Source: Brassica napus
Lineage: Eukaryota > Streptophyta > Magnoliopsida > Brassicales > Brassicaceae
Length of the DNA: 64,000 bases
Direction of reading: 5' to 3'
Assembly (NCBI RefSeq): GCF_020379485.1
Contig: NC_063450.1
Coordinates: forward strand, 44,668,681-44,732,680
This document shows, piece after piece, positions 10,642-22,166 of this stretch. The notes under the pieces were generated by a model. It searched no databases. It was not told where the DNA came from and saw only the letters and a list, made by a program, of their open reading frames with translations. Position numbers and translations under genes: made by a program. Numbering within the stretch: the stretch's first letter is position 1; each line of letters starts with the position of its first letter.

Positions 10642-11396
10642 TCCATTTAGGTGTATCTGTAGGCCCAAAACCAAAGACTTAAATGCCATTAATGAATTTT
10701 ATTAATTCTTTGTAAAAATAAGGGTATTTTTGAGAAAACTGCAATTTTCATTAAGGATATAATTTGAGAATGATCCTCTTTTAATGGTATTGATACCATA
10801 GCATTAAAAAAAATTTGGTCAAAAATATAAACCGCAAGGATCAAAATGTTTAAGGTAAATATATATTTATACCCATAAGATTAACTAATCAAAACCTTAG
10901 GGTTTAGAGATAAGGGGTGGAAATTTGGGATTAGAGTATAAAATTTTATAAAATAAAAAATAAAAATTAAAAATTTGAAAATAAAAATTGTAAAAATAGT
11001 TTCAAAAATTATTTTCGAATTACAAAAAGAAAATTTAAAAAAAAACTAAAAAAAATTCGGAAAACTTATAAAAAAAATCGAATTTGAAATCATATAATCT
11101 AAAACTATAATTTTTTTTAATTTTTATATATCTAGGGTATTAGCGTACTTTTACCTATTAAATGAAACATTTTGGTTATTTTGCACTTTGTGCTCTATTT
11201 ATGTGACCAAAGAAAATTGTGCGAGAATTGCCCTAATTTTTATGTTTTCGGTATAAGAAAAACAAATCAAAACCATAATGGACCGACTAATTGGCCCAAG
11301 CCAGGCCCATATTTCTCCTCCTTGATTATTCTCGACATTGAATCAGAATTTAGAAATAGCTTATTTTTCTTTTCTCTCGGTGGTGAACGAGAGAGA
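10642..11396. other. AT-rich spacer and TOUGH upstream region
   Basis: Long A and T runs between 10800 and 11160, then the probable TOUGH leader (ACGAGAGAGA just before the start). No gene recognised. The NF-YB13-like gene expected here by synteny was not found. Confidence 0.45.
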
Positions 11397-14300
11397 ATGG
11401 GGTTAGACGATGATGATTTCGTATTCCACGGGACGCCGATAGAGCGCGAGGATGAAATCGCTAGCCGGAAAAAGAAAGCAGTCGCCGGGGCTTCGGGAAC
11501 CCTAAAAACTCTCCCTGCTTGGAAGCAAGAGGTGAGATATTTTTGATTCTTCTAGCCGTCTCTTTAGTTGCTGCTGACGAATAGATGAATCAAGCATCGC
11601 GAGAAACCGCTTTGGTCATGAACACTCGATGTGAATGCCTCTACTTGAGCTTGTTTTAGTACTGAGAATCATGTTTATATGTATCTGAGATTTTGTTATT
11701 TGTTGTCAGATTATGTTAATGTTTTATTAGATTGATTATATGCAGCTTTCCAATATATATTTACTTATATTCTATGGGAAGCTGCTAACATCTGAAGTTT
11801 GACATGCTCAGGTGACTGATGAAGAGGGACGGAGAAGGTTCCATGGAGCATTTACTGGTGGATATTCTGCTGGGTATTACAATACAGTTGGGTCAAAAGA
11901 AGGTAAATTTTGAAAATTAGTTGGGTGTTTTTTAGATTTCCATCTGTTATTTGCTGTTTTACAGTCTGAGTTGAATTTCAGGATGGGCTCCACAGTCGTT
12001 TACGTCGTCAAGGAAGAACAGGGCTGGAGCGAGGCAGCAAAGTATTTCTGACTTTCTAGATGAAGATGAAAAGGCGGTATGTTTCATATTCTTTTGAAAG
12101 CTTTATTTCAACTTATTAGTCTTTATTCTCGTTAAAGTTTGTTACTGTATTGCGTAATCCTGCTCCAACACTTCTGTGGGAATACGTTCAATATAATATA
12201 TAACGATGTTAAGCCTCTTTAATTTCCCTTACATCTCAGGAGTTGGAGGGGCAGTCACTGTCTGCGAGCTCGCAGTTTGACACATTTGGATTTACAGCAG
12301 CCGAACAATCTCGCAAGCAAGCTGAGAAAGAACAGCATGAAAGGTCTCTCTATACCTTTTGTGTCATATTCCTTAGTCATGCATTGTTGTAGGCTTGTAG
12401 CCTGATCAGAATTCAAGTGTGGAACGGATTGTCCTCTCTTTCTTATTAATCTTTCTACTACACGTTGCAATGATCTGGAAGTTTCTTAGGAGCTATGTTT
12501 AAGCTGTTTTTTTAGGACTGCTTCTTTTTGATTTGGCATGAGTTATAATTTTATACATTGTGTGATAGTCTAACTTCGATAAGTTAAGAAGTTGCTATAA
12601 CTTAAAGGTTCCTTTTCTTCATTTAAGCTGGCTATGAAGTTAATATCTATATGTTTTGTGGTTTGTTTGTAACTACTTCTTAACTGTATCACAGGCCATC
12701 AGCGATTCCTGGCCCAGTTCATGACGAACTTATTGCTCCAGCTCCGGAATCAATTGGTTAGTTTTGAAAGCCTCTTTAAGTTTTTGCAAGACCTCCTTTA
12801 TCTGTTCTCTTTATGTTCTCCAGTGCACTAAGTAAAGAGCCCTGATCTCACACATTTTCTTCTTTCTTTTATTTCAGGGGTCAAACTTCTTTTAAAGATG
12901 GGATGGCGGCGTGGTCATTCAATAAAGGATGTGCGTGCTAGTTCAGGTTTGAACTTGTTTAACATGCATTAATCCATAGCTTTCGTTTGTGCACCAATCG
13001 GCAGTGCGTGCCCAGTACATTTTCATCTTGGAAATTCACATATCCGACTATGTTTTTTTTCTTTTGATTAATTTTACTCCTAAATCTAACATGTTTCTCT
13101 TTGATATGGTGCAGATGCTCGTAGGGAAGCTAGAAAAGCATTCTTAGCCTTCTCCGCTGATGAGAATACTAAGGAATCTTCGGACTCACTGGTTTTGGAG
13201 ACTGAAGCGGAAACTTCTCGGGGTCCACAGTTCAGTGAAGATATTAAATTTTCTGAAAACACACCTGTGAGTCAACTTTCTAGTTTTTCTTTGAAAACGA
13301 GCTTTATGCTGTTCATTGTAATTGCAATTGTTGCATACATCTTTCATTCAGATTTTCTTTAGATTTTACCCTCAGATACTTTAATTTGTGATGATTCTCT
13401 TTGTGCCTTCATAATCTATTGCAGGTATATGTTCTCAATCCAAAGCAGGACCTGCATGGTTTAGGATATGATCCTTTTAAGCATGCTCCTGAGTTTAGAG
13501 GTATGTAGTTTGGACTTTTATGATGTCTTTGCTGTCAGAGCATTCTTCTCATTAATTTGCATTTGTTCTGAATTGTAGAAAACAAAAGATCTCGCTTGTC
13601 TGCCAGTAAGGAGGTTGGCTACAGAAAACCTTTGTCAATGAAGGAAAGTCTTTTCGGACCAAAATGTAAGATCCTGTCTTACCGTTTGACGAGCTGTATT
13701 GCATCTGTATGCCAGATTTTGGTTGCCATTATTGTAGTGTTTTGCTAATATGAGTTTAACAATCAGCAGGAAAGATGGCTCCTGGTTTTGGCATTGGCGC
13801 ACTCGAGGAGCTTGATGTCGAGGATGAAGATGTGTATGCTGGTAAGAACAGATTTACTATTTCTCTAATCATGGTTGTTTTTTGTTATAAGCATACGTAT
13901 CTCTGTGGGGTTTGAACTGTTTCTCTGATTCTCGAGGAAGCAAACCATTGTCTGTCAAAGTAAATTAATTTTGGTTATACCAAGTTTGTATGCTACAATA
14001 CCAAGTGTATTTTCATTTCTTTCAGGATATGACTTTGATCAGACTTATGTCATAGAAGATGAACAGCCAGCAAGACCGAGCAATGACAATAGACTTAGGT
14101 TAACCTCAAAAGAGCATAACGTTCTGCCTGGTTTTGGAGCTGTTTCGAATTCTGACTACAGTGTAGAAAGGTATAACAAATTAATTTTTAACTCAATGTC
14201 ATCTCACTTCTGAACGGGTAGCGGAGCTCTCTCTCTCATAATTTTCTGATTACAACGATTTACTTTCATCTGCATATTACTAGAATTCACATCATTCTGT

Positions 14301-16748
14301 TTTTTTTTCTCTTATTTTGTTAGATTTGATCCTCCGAAAATCCCAAAGGACTTTGTGGCCCGACATAAATTTTCTGGTCCTCGGGAGACTGAAACTAAGC
14401 CAACCGCTTCTACTCCTCGAGATGTTCCTCCCCCTGAAGATAAGAATCTGAAACTTCTGATCGATGGCTTTGCAACATTTGTTTCCCGCTGCGGGAAACT
14501 GTACGAGGATCTCTCTAGAGAGAAGAACGAATCAAATCAGTTGTTTGATTTTCTTCGGGGAGGTAGCGGTCATGACTACTATGCAAGAAGGCTGTGGGAG
14601 GAGCAACAAAAGCGCAGTGGTCAAAGTAATCTACAATTAGATGTTAAGGTCCCTCCAAGCGTCCCTCCAAGCGTGCAGAAAATGACTGCAGAAACGCGTG
14701 GTAGCTTATTAGGGGAAAAGCCTTTGCAGAAAAGTTTGAAAGAAACAGAAACATCTTCTTCTTCTGGAGGATCATTCCAGTTCCCGACCAATCTCTCTGA
14801 CACATTCACCAAATCAGCTTCCTCTGTAAGTAAACTACTTTACACCTTATAAGAATTTAGCATGAGTACACTTAGTAGATGTGTTTCAAGGAAGTCATCT
14901 GCCTTTCTTTACCTTTCACTAACATTTTAGACTTGTTTTGCTATTTCTCTCCTTGAAATAGCAAGAGGCAGCAGATGCTATAAAGCCTTTCAAAGAAGAC
15001 CTGGCAAAACAAGAAAGATTTGAGCAGTTTCTCAAGGAGAAATATAAAGGAGGTTTACGTTCATCAGATTCCAACAGATTCAACATAGTGTCGGAATCAG
15101 CTCGTGCTCAAGAGAGGTTGGACTTTGAGGCTGCAGCTGAGGCAATTGAGAAAGGGAAAGCTTACAAGGAGGTCAGACGGGCTACTGAACGGCCTATCGA
15201 CTTTCTTGCCGGAGGGCTGCAGTTTACTTCTGGTGGAACAGAGGTATGCGTACAGATTCTTCATAGCTTTATTCTGTGCATTGGGGGTTCTATGCTCATA
15301 TGCAAAATAGTTTTTTTTTTAAACAGCAAATTAAAGATACTGGAGTAGTAGACATGAAAACAAGTAAGACATACCCTAAAAGGGAGGAGTTCCAATGGCG
15401 TCCTGCACCTCTTCTGTGCAAACGTTTTGATCTTCCTGATCCTTTCATGGGAAAGGTAAATAAATGGTTCCTTGCTTCTCCTTCTGGAATGTCATTTAGA
15501 CTAGAAAATGAACTATCCTATAATGTCTTGTTGTGGAACGCAGATTTGTTGGTGAAAATTTTGCATAATCATGAAAGTCGCATTAAATGCAATATGATGT
15601 GATAAAATATACAAACAATGAATGATGTGCGTGTTGATATAAATGACAAAAAGATAGTCAGAAACACTGCTTTCAACTTGATATCTGTTGGTTAAATTTT
15701 GTCATAATAAAAGGCTCATTGTATTCTTTTTCTTATAGGATCCCTTGAAGTACATTATGCGATTTTCAGTGTCATGTTCTTGCTTATTGATGTTTTATTT
15801 AATCTTATACGTCTTCCCTTCAATTTTACAGCCGGCAGCTGCTCCGAGAGCAAGAAACAAAATGGATTCTCTCCTATTCTTACCGGATACAGTGAAAGCT
15901 GCATCTGGATCGGGAGCACGCCAAGTCTCTGATTTACAAGAACCTGAGAAAGAGCCTGAAGTCGAGGTAGAAGTGGAGAATGTGGAGAGACCTGTTGATC
16001 TTTACAAGGTAAAGAGGGTGTCTTTGTCTGAGAAAGTTTATGCTACCGCAATTTGATCAGTAGACTAATATTCGGTTATGTTCACTTGTAGGCCATTTTC
16101 TCTGATGATTCTGAAGACGATGAAGAACAACAACCTATGAATGGAAAGATACAAGATGGTCAAGAAAAGAAGAATGAAGCGGCTGCAACAACATTAAACC
16201 GACTGATAGCTGGTGATTTTCTAGAATCTCTAGGGAAAGAACTAGGTTTCGAAGTACCTTCTGATGCCCCTTACCCGGAAGGAACCAAGCCAATGGAAGC
16301 AGATAACAAGCCCAAAGGCAAATCCGATGCATCTACTGAGAGAAGACCTGGACTGAAAGAGAAACCGGAGGAGAAGACGAGCAGCCTCAAACTCGTGTCT
16401 GAAAAAGAAAAGAGCACACAAAAGAGAGAGAAGTCGCCAAGAAACTGGAGTGGTGGAAACGATCTATCTTCGAGTGAATCCTCGGGAGATGAACGGAGGA
16501 GAAAACGTTCCAAGAAGGATAGGCATAGAAACTATGATTCAGAGAGCGACTCGTCCAGTGACTACCACAAACGGGATAAGCATGGCTCAAGATCAAGAAG
16601 AAAGCGGAGAGAATCTTCAAGAGAGAAGAGAAGTAGCCACAAGAAGCATTCAAAGCATCACAAAACCAAGGATTATTCTTCTTCACGGTACAGCGGAGAC
16701 GAAGAACGGAAAGAGTCAAGACGGGAGAAGCGGAGGCGAAGAGACTGA
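11397..16748 (+). CDS. TGH: TOUGH (TGH): G-patch/SURP RNA-binding cofactor of miRNA processing
   Basis: Sixteen exons: 11397-11531, 11812-11902, 11982-12076, 12240-12343, 12695-12756, 12878-12946, 13115-13266, 13425-13500, 13579-13665, 13767-13841, 14026-14170, 14324-14825, 14962-15243, 15327-15455, 15832-16008 and 16092-16748. All joins keep phase, giving 945 residues; I recall about 930 for Arabidopsis TGH. The start is [21 protein letters not shown]-patch-like segment ([14 protein letters not shown]) lies near residue 163, a SURP domain ([20 protein letters not shown]) near 405-460, and an Arg/Ser/Lys-rich tail after about 830. TGH is nuclear, binds pri-miRNA and associates with DCL1 and HYL1 (literature knowledge). 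Exon 10 needs the acceptor before CAGGAAAG; the acceptor 3 bases later would give a stop. It converges with the thymidine kinase gene. Confidence 0.93.
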
Positions 16749-17199
16749 AACCAAATCGGAGATATTGGGGTGGCGTAACTCCCAAAAGATCCGAACTCTT
16801 GCATACATCTTTGTTCTGAACATTTAAACACCATAGAATTAGAGTTATGCAATGAAAAATTCTCTTCACTGTCTTGATGGTCAGGTGGTATGTCAAATTA
16901 TAACCTTAGCAGTCCTGGAGCTTATTTACACATGATACAGTTGTTTTTTTTACTATGATTGATAACACAATTGTTAAATCTTGTTTAGCCTTTTATTGGA
17001 CTTGTATTGTTGATCAACCTTCAGTTACATAAGTATAAGGATGTCTGTAGGAACAAAGTTCTATAATTAAAATCACTGATTAAAAGCTAATAAGTGGTAA
17101 CATCACATTTTCAAGGCAGCTAAAAAATTGATTCTTTTCTAAACCCTCTTAACGCTATCTGGAAGGTTTTTGAATCAACTACACAACGCAAAACGCGGA

Positions 17200-18057
17200 T
17201 TAAAACGGAGGGGAGAGACTCGTTGCTTCTAAATCGCGCGGAGCGTTTCGTTGGGAAGAAGCGTCCAAAACGGCGCGAGCGGTCTCCAAAACGCCTTGAC
17301 CGCTAACATAATGACTCCGACACACAGGCATATACACCTCCGCTCCACCGATCAACTCCGTCTCCCTCTCCTCCGTCTTCCTCAGCGTAAACGAAGCTCT
17401 CTTCCCGCAAACCTCACACCTCGAAGCCAGCTTCGTAACCGTATCCGCAATCGGAACCAAATCCAGCACCGAACCGAACCTCCTCCTCAGATAATCGCCG
17501 TCCAATCCCGCTACAATTACCGTTTTACCCTCCTTATCAGCCGCCTCGCGGCAAAACTCGTAGAGGTCTCCGAAGAACTGAGCCTCGTCGATCCCAATCA
17601 CGTCTAACTGATTCCTATACGCATCGAAACCGAATCTCTCCTTGAAAGAGGATAGATCGGGAAGAGCCCAGCAAGGGAACTTCTCTCCGTCGTGAGTAAC
17701 GATCGATTCGGCACAGTACCTATCGTCTTTATCCGATTTGATAACGGCTACCTTCTTCCCGCTCTCCCTCTCCGAGAGGATTCGGCGGAGAAGCGTTGTG
17801 GTTTTCCCGGAGAACATTGGACCGACGACGACGTGTATCTCCCCGGGAGGAGCAGAGAAGGGCTTAGACGCCGCCTCCGTCTGTAATTCGCGGCGTGAAG
17901 CTGACGAGTGATGCGGATTAGTGGGGAGTCTGTTGAGCGAGAAGGCGGAAGCTGTGAGAGGGTAGCGGGAGGCGCCAAGAGCTCTAGAGAAGAGGGAAGG
18001 TCTAGGGAGGTGGAGAGAGAAGAGGGGAGGAAGAGATGGAGAGATTAGTGTTCTCAT
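17200..18057 (-). CDS. TK1B: Thymidine kinase with organellar transit peptide (TK1b-like)
   Basis: A single-exon gene of 285 residues. Residues 1-65 form a Ser/Arg/Pro-rich, acid-poor leader typical of plastid or mitochondrial transit peptides. The type II thymidine kinase core follows: P-loop GPMFSGKTT at 79-87, DEAQFF at 157-162 with Glu158 as the expected catalytic base, and a zinc site formed by Cys214, Cys217, Cys246 and His249. The enzyme phosphorylates thymidine to dTMP in the salvage pathway, here probably supplying organellar DNA synthesis. Gene order fits the Arabidopsis TK1b locus (from memory). All key residues are present. It converges with TOUGH (452 bp between the coding ends). 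The plus-strand frames at 17251-17607 and 17692-17886 are shadows. Confidence 0.93.
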   Translation of the reverse strand: MRTLISPSLPPLFSLHLPRPSLFSRALGASRYPLTASAFSLNRLPTNPHHSSASRRELQTEAASKPFSAPPGEIHVVVGPMFSGKTTTLLRRILSERESGKKVAVIKSDKDDRYCAESIVTHDGEKFPCWALPDLSSFKERFGFDAYRNQLDVIGIDEAQFFGDLYEFCREAADKEGKTVIVAGLDGDYLRRRFGSVLDLVPIADTVTKLASRCEVCGKRASFTLRKTEERETELIGGAEVYMPVCRSHYVSGQGVLETARAVLDASSQRNAPRDLEATSLSPPF

Positions 18058-19420
18058 TGAAGCAGCAAAGATTGAGAAACTTTTTGATTACAGAGGAGGA
18101 GGAGGAAGATGATGACAAGCCGCGCAGCTCCTAGGGTTTAAGCAGATAGTGGAAAAATGAAATTAAGCTGGAGTGAAAGTTTGTTTGTTTCAATTTGTGT
18201 TCCGACTGTGATGAGATAGTGGGCCATAATATTTATCTCACTCGTTGATACTACTGGGCCTTAAGGCCCTTGACCGTGGGCCAAATCTTCGGTTCTTAGA
18301 CATTCTTTGACTTTTTGGGTTTGGATTTATAACTAGAGTCTAGGGGTTAGTAATGTAAACGATTTACTACTAATACAAATCAAAATCATAAGTACTGAGT
18401 ATATTGAGTTGACACAGGAAAAAATATGAAAATTCTAGATTGGTTAGAGAATATGACAAATGGCAAAACTCTTAAGTCAAGGTTGATGCCAAAGTAGATT
18501 GTAATCTTTTTTTTATTCAAGGCGCATATGTTTAAACCAAGTTTTGATCGATAATAAATATTATTTCGATTTTTTTATCTAACCATATCTTTGTTTATAT
18601 GGAAAAATACTACATTTTTAGTCCTAGTATTTTTTTTTGCTAATAAATCTGCACCGTACCCTAGTAGTCAAAGTTTAAAAATCTTTATATCGAAATTTGG
18701 AAGTTCGAATCTCATGCTATACAATTTCTCGCAAATTGCATATTATAAGACGTACATGTTTCAATTTTCGGAGAAAGCGATTTATTAAACAATTATGCAG
18801 ACACTACTACTGAAGAAAAAAGCTTACAATGAATCTTCAACATGGTGCAGTTAAATCCGGCCAGGTGTGGATTTTCATAGGACTGTTTAGGTGATGCAGT
18901 TATTCGTAGATCATGTAATATTGTCGAGTCGTCTATATGTAATTTTTCTCATAATTGTAATATCATAATAAATCAGCAAAAAAAAAAAAAAACCCTGCAC
19001 GTACATTTTTAATTCTAAAGGTCGATACAAATCTATCTAAATATTTATCTAGTCCACATCTAATTCTTGTATAGAAATCATTTGATATATTTTTTACATA
19101 TAGTATAGAATCATTTGTCTCCTAGATATTAAATCGTTTCATTTTAATTTATAGACTAGAAAATAGAAAAAAGGTTTGACAGTAAAAAAAAAGTAGAAGA
19201 AAAAGAAGTTTAGAAGAAAAAAACATGAGAATCTTTGTCTTTCCAGTCAAAATTTAATTGACCAAAAGGACAAAAGACGAGGAAGAGAAAAAAGAGAGTA
19301 AAATGTACGGCAAACGGTGAGTCATCAGATTCCTTTTCCTCCTTTCAAATTCGGTGGTTGTTGGTCTTTGTGTTACTCTACTCTCACATGCATGTATGTA
19401 ATTGTAACTACGCCTCTCCC
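18058..19420. other. Intergenic spacer between TK1b and MIR162B
   Basis: No gene recognised. It contains the TK1b upstream region at its left, then AT-rich DNA with several A and T runs. The right part, before the TATA box at 19424, is the presumed MIR162B promoter. Confidence 0.5.
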
Positions 19421-19423
19421 CTC

Positions 19424-19437
19424 TATATATATAATAT
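19424..19437 (+). promoter_or_regulatory. Putative TATA box of MIR162B
   Basis: TATATATATAATAT follows a CT-rich stretch, about 200 bp upstream of the miRNA hairpin. The pyrimidine-rich CTACCTCTCTCTCT near 19470 would fall in the first part of the transcript. The assignment rests on position and composition only. Confidence 0.5.
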
Positions 19438-19627
19438 ACCAGAGGCTCGTAGGTATACATAACTACATCTACCTCTCTCTCTAAATTTTTGAGATCTCCA
19501 GCTTTCCATCAATAATTTGTGTTGATCACTTATAATCTCAGATCTGTAAACTCTATTCTTTTTGTGTTTGATTTACGATTGTTTTGGTTTGTCTTCTCGT
19601 TTACCTTTGGCGAATATGATGAAAGTT

Positions 19628-19740
19628 GAAGTCGCTGGAGGCAGCGGTTCATCGATCAATTCCTGTGAAAAATGATGTTGGAAACAATTTACATGGCAAG
19701 CATGAATCGATCGATAAACCTCTGCATCCAGTGCTTCTCC
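19628..19740 (+). ncRNA. MIR162B: MIR162B precursor hairpin (miR162, represses DCL1)
   Basis: The mature miR162 sequence, known as UCGAUAAACCUCUGCAUCC plus AG, is present exactly at 19711-19731 on the 3' arm. The 5' arm at 19637-19657 (GGAGGCAGCGGTTCATCGAT plus C) is the star strand. It pairs with the mature strand at all but about three positions, with 2-nt offset ends. The flanks also pair (GAAG near 19628 with CTTC near 19735). miR162 guides cleavage of DCL1 mRNA, giving feedback control of miRNA production. In Arabidopsis MIR162B lies between TK1b and CAS (from memory), as here. The primary transcript ends are unknown. Confidence 0.95.
19711..19731 (+). ncRNA. miR162b: Mature miR162
   Basis: A 21-nt stretch beginning TCGATAAACC and ending TGCATCCAG, identical to the conserved plant miR162 as I know it. 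Its star partner lies at 19637-19657. Confidence 0.93.
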
Positions 19741-22166
19741 TTCCTGATTTGTCTCGTTTCTTCTATATTAATCTATTTTAATCTGACAATATGAACATGA
19801 GATAAAGATACTTTGAATTTAAAAAAAAAATTCTCAGCTGATATCTAAATTTTTTGAAATTATCCCAAAAGTATTTTTTACTTGTGGATCTTAGCTTTTG
19901 AGAACGTCAGGGAAAATTAAACCAAGCCAATTTTTTTTTTTATATATACAAAAAATGATAATTTTTTGAGGACTTTTGCTTATGATTCTTGTCTCTTTAT
20001 TTATTTATTTTTTGGGTAAAAAAAATCAATCTTGTTGTTTTTTTTTGTTTGTAGGTGTACTTGCTGTGTCCACCATGTGTTCATACTTGAATGACATACA
20101 AACTATCTTAAATCCAACCATGTACTTATGTTTGATGACAATTTCATGAAAAGCCTTTTTCAAAAAAAAAAAAAAGTACCCTCTATAGGTTTTGATGACA
20201 ATTTCATGAAAACCCTTTTTCAAAAAAAAAAAAAAAAAAATCCTCTAGAGCTTTTAAATTAAAACTTTTAATGACAGTGTTGGTTGCATGTTTTCTTGAT
20301 CTGTTTTTGAACCAAGGTCGTGACTCTGCTGCTGATGGAATTTTTCTTCTGGTTTACATGTATCAAGGGTTTGAGTTCCTTGTTGACTCAATTCACGTTT
20401 CCAGATCAGCTAATATGATAAGACTCTCGCCATTGGTTTTTCTCCTGCTTTTTTTTTTGTACCTGAAGATAGCTGTGTTGTGATGGGTTCCTTCTTGAGG
20501 TTTGCTGAGATCTCGGGTTTTCTTGATGCAATGTGTGGCTTTTTGTTGCCTTCTCTGGCATGTTACCTGGATGTTGTTGCCTTACGGACCAACCTTGCTT
20601 TTTTTTTTTTTTTTTTTCTTGTCTAATGATATATAAGAGATCCACACAGAACACTAATCTTTACACATGTGGAACAATAATCATTCAACACGTTGGTAAA
20701 TTGTGTGATCTAGAGAGCGTAATAATCCTTTAGTTAGGATCCTAGTGGGTGACATTCAGTGATTAAAAACAGTCTACAGAGCCATACTACTAGTTATTTT
20801 CGCATTAGCTTCTGTTTTGTAACATTACCCACTAATGAAAGTGGATGTTCAAGAAGAATCTAATGACATGCATCTGTTGGAAAAAGACACTTTTGTTTGT
20901 TTGTCATTGGTGTTCCTTGTGTCCATTTTTTTCTGCCCTTCTTTAGCAGCACAGGAAAAAGATGATGGAATCTGGTGAAGTGGATGGATTCCTTAGCTCG
21001 TGGGTTTTAAAATTCCTTGGAGAAAACTTCAAATGGTAACAATATTCCATTCACAAATTAGGTAAGAAAAGGAGAATCTTGTTCTTTAGGATCAACACTT
21101 GTGATCTTTTCTTAGATTCCCCCACACTGGAGGGGTGGTAAAACATGCGAAAATAGTGTTATTCTCCTAATGGTGATGCTAAATAGAATGATGTAATATC
21201 ACTTCCTAGAGTTTGATTCTAATATGTGAGCTTGTTTGTTTTAAGGTCTACTAATGTTGCTTACTTACTATACACATGATGTGAAAATAATATTTGTAAA
21301 TGCTATGGAGCTTGTGATCTGGTGTGTTTTTCCTCATCTTCCTTCAGTCATGGGCAAGTTATTATGAATAGGAAGGAGATGATTTTCTTATAAACCAAAG
21401 TAAAATTTTGATTTTATCATAGAGGGTTGAACAAGTGTGGTTAATTCACTTGTTTAGCATGCTAAACAAAGCAGGAGAAGGAAACCTAGACCAAAATCAG
21501 TTGATCGTTGAGATCTTTGGTCTTGTGTGGGAGGAAGTCGATTGTAGTTTTCGGTTTTGGTGATGTTTAATTGTTGCAACACATTTGACGGTTGGACACT
21601 GAACCAAAACCGTAAAATTGTAGTTGTACGTCCGGTTTAATTGTTTATTAGTACAATGGTTTAACTAAAAGTTTATCGGTGTTTTAACCAAGATGTGGTT
21701 TGGTTTCGCGTCACAGATGAAAAGAATTATCAATTATGTGATTTATGGAGAAAAGGAAAAAAAAAATCATCTGGTTTAATTCGTTTGTTCCAAATCATAA
21801 CCATTTTTAAACCGACGGTTCAACTTGACCGGTTTCTATTACAGTACTACACTACTACTGTTCTGTACTAGCATTAATCAAAAAGGCAACGATTCTGATT
21901 CGGATCGGTAATGACTGGCTCAGCTTGCACAACTAACTTCCACGTAGGATTACTCTAACCAATCAAACATCACCATTCAAATCCTTTATCTTTTTTTTCT
22001 TTCAAGAAACGCTCGTAACCATAAACTCTTCAGTCTCCATTGTTTTCTTCTTAAATGCATTTATAATCTTCCGTAGCTGAAGAAACAGTTTGCAGACAAC
22101 ATAAAGTCTTTGTCTTCTTCTCTCTGTCACATTGATTTGTGAAGAAGAAGAGTGGCAGAGAAACCC
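19741..22166. other. Spacer: possible pri-miR162b 3' part and CAS upstream region
   Basis: No protein gene recognised. Parts between about 20250 and 21050 are less AT-biased and could be later exons of the MIR162B primary transcript, which I cannot confirm. Polypyrimidine runs occur at 20040, 20450 and 20600. The right end (22020-22166) should be the CAS promoter and leader. Confidence 0.4.
20130..20239. repeat. 60-bp direct repeat (TTTGATGACAATTTCATGAA)
   Basis: The word TTTGATGACAATTTCATGAA followed by a C-rich T run and oligo-A occurs at about 20131 and again 60 bp later. There are two copies only. Confidence 0.8.

Noticed and set aside
15739..15831. Extra TOUGH exon starting GATCCCTTGAAGTAC
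   Set aside because: It would read into a hydrophobic stretch absent from TGH proteins; joining 15455 to 15832 gives [15 protein letters not shown] in phase.
17251..17886. Plus-strand open frames opposite the thymidine kinase
   Set aside because: Shadows of a gene with P-loop and zinc site intact; compositional artefact.
20271..20733. Short open frames downstream of MIR162B
   Set aside because: No conserved motif and low-complexity polypyrimidine runs; more likely non-coding transcript or spacer.
22152..22166. Upstream start for CAS at 22152
   Set aside because: The codon is GTG; the first ATG in frame (22167) gives the known N-terminus and a 387-residue product.
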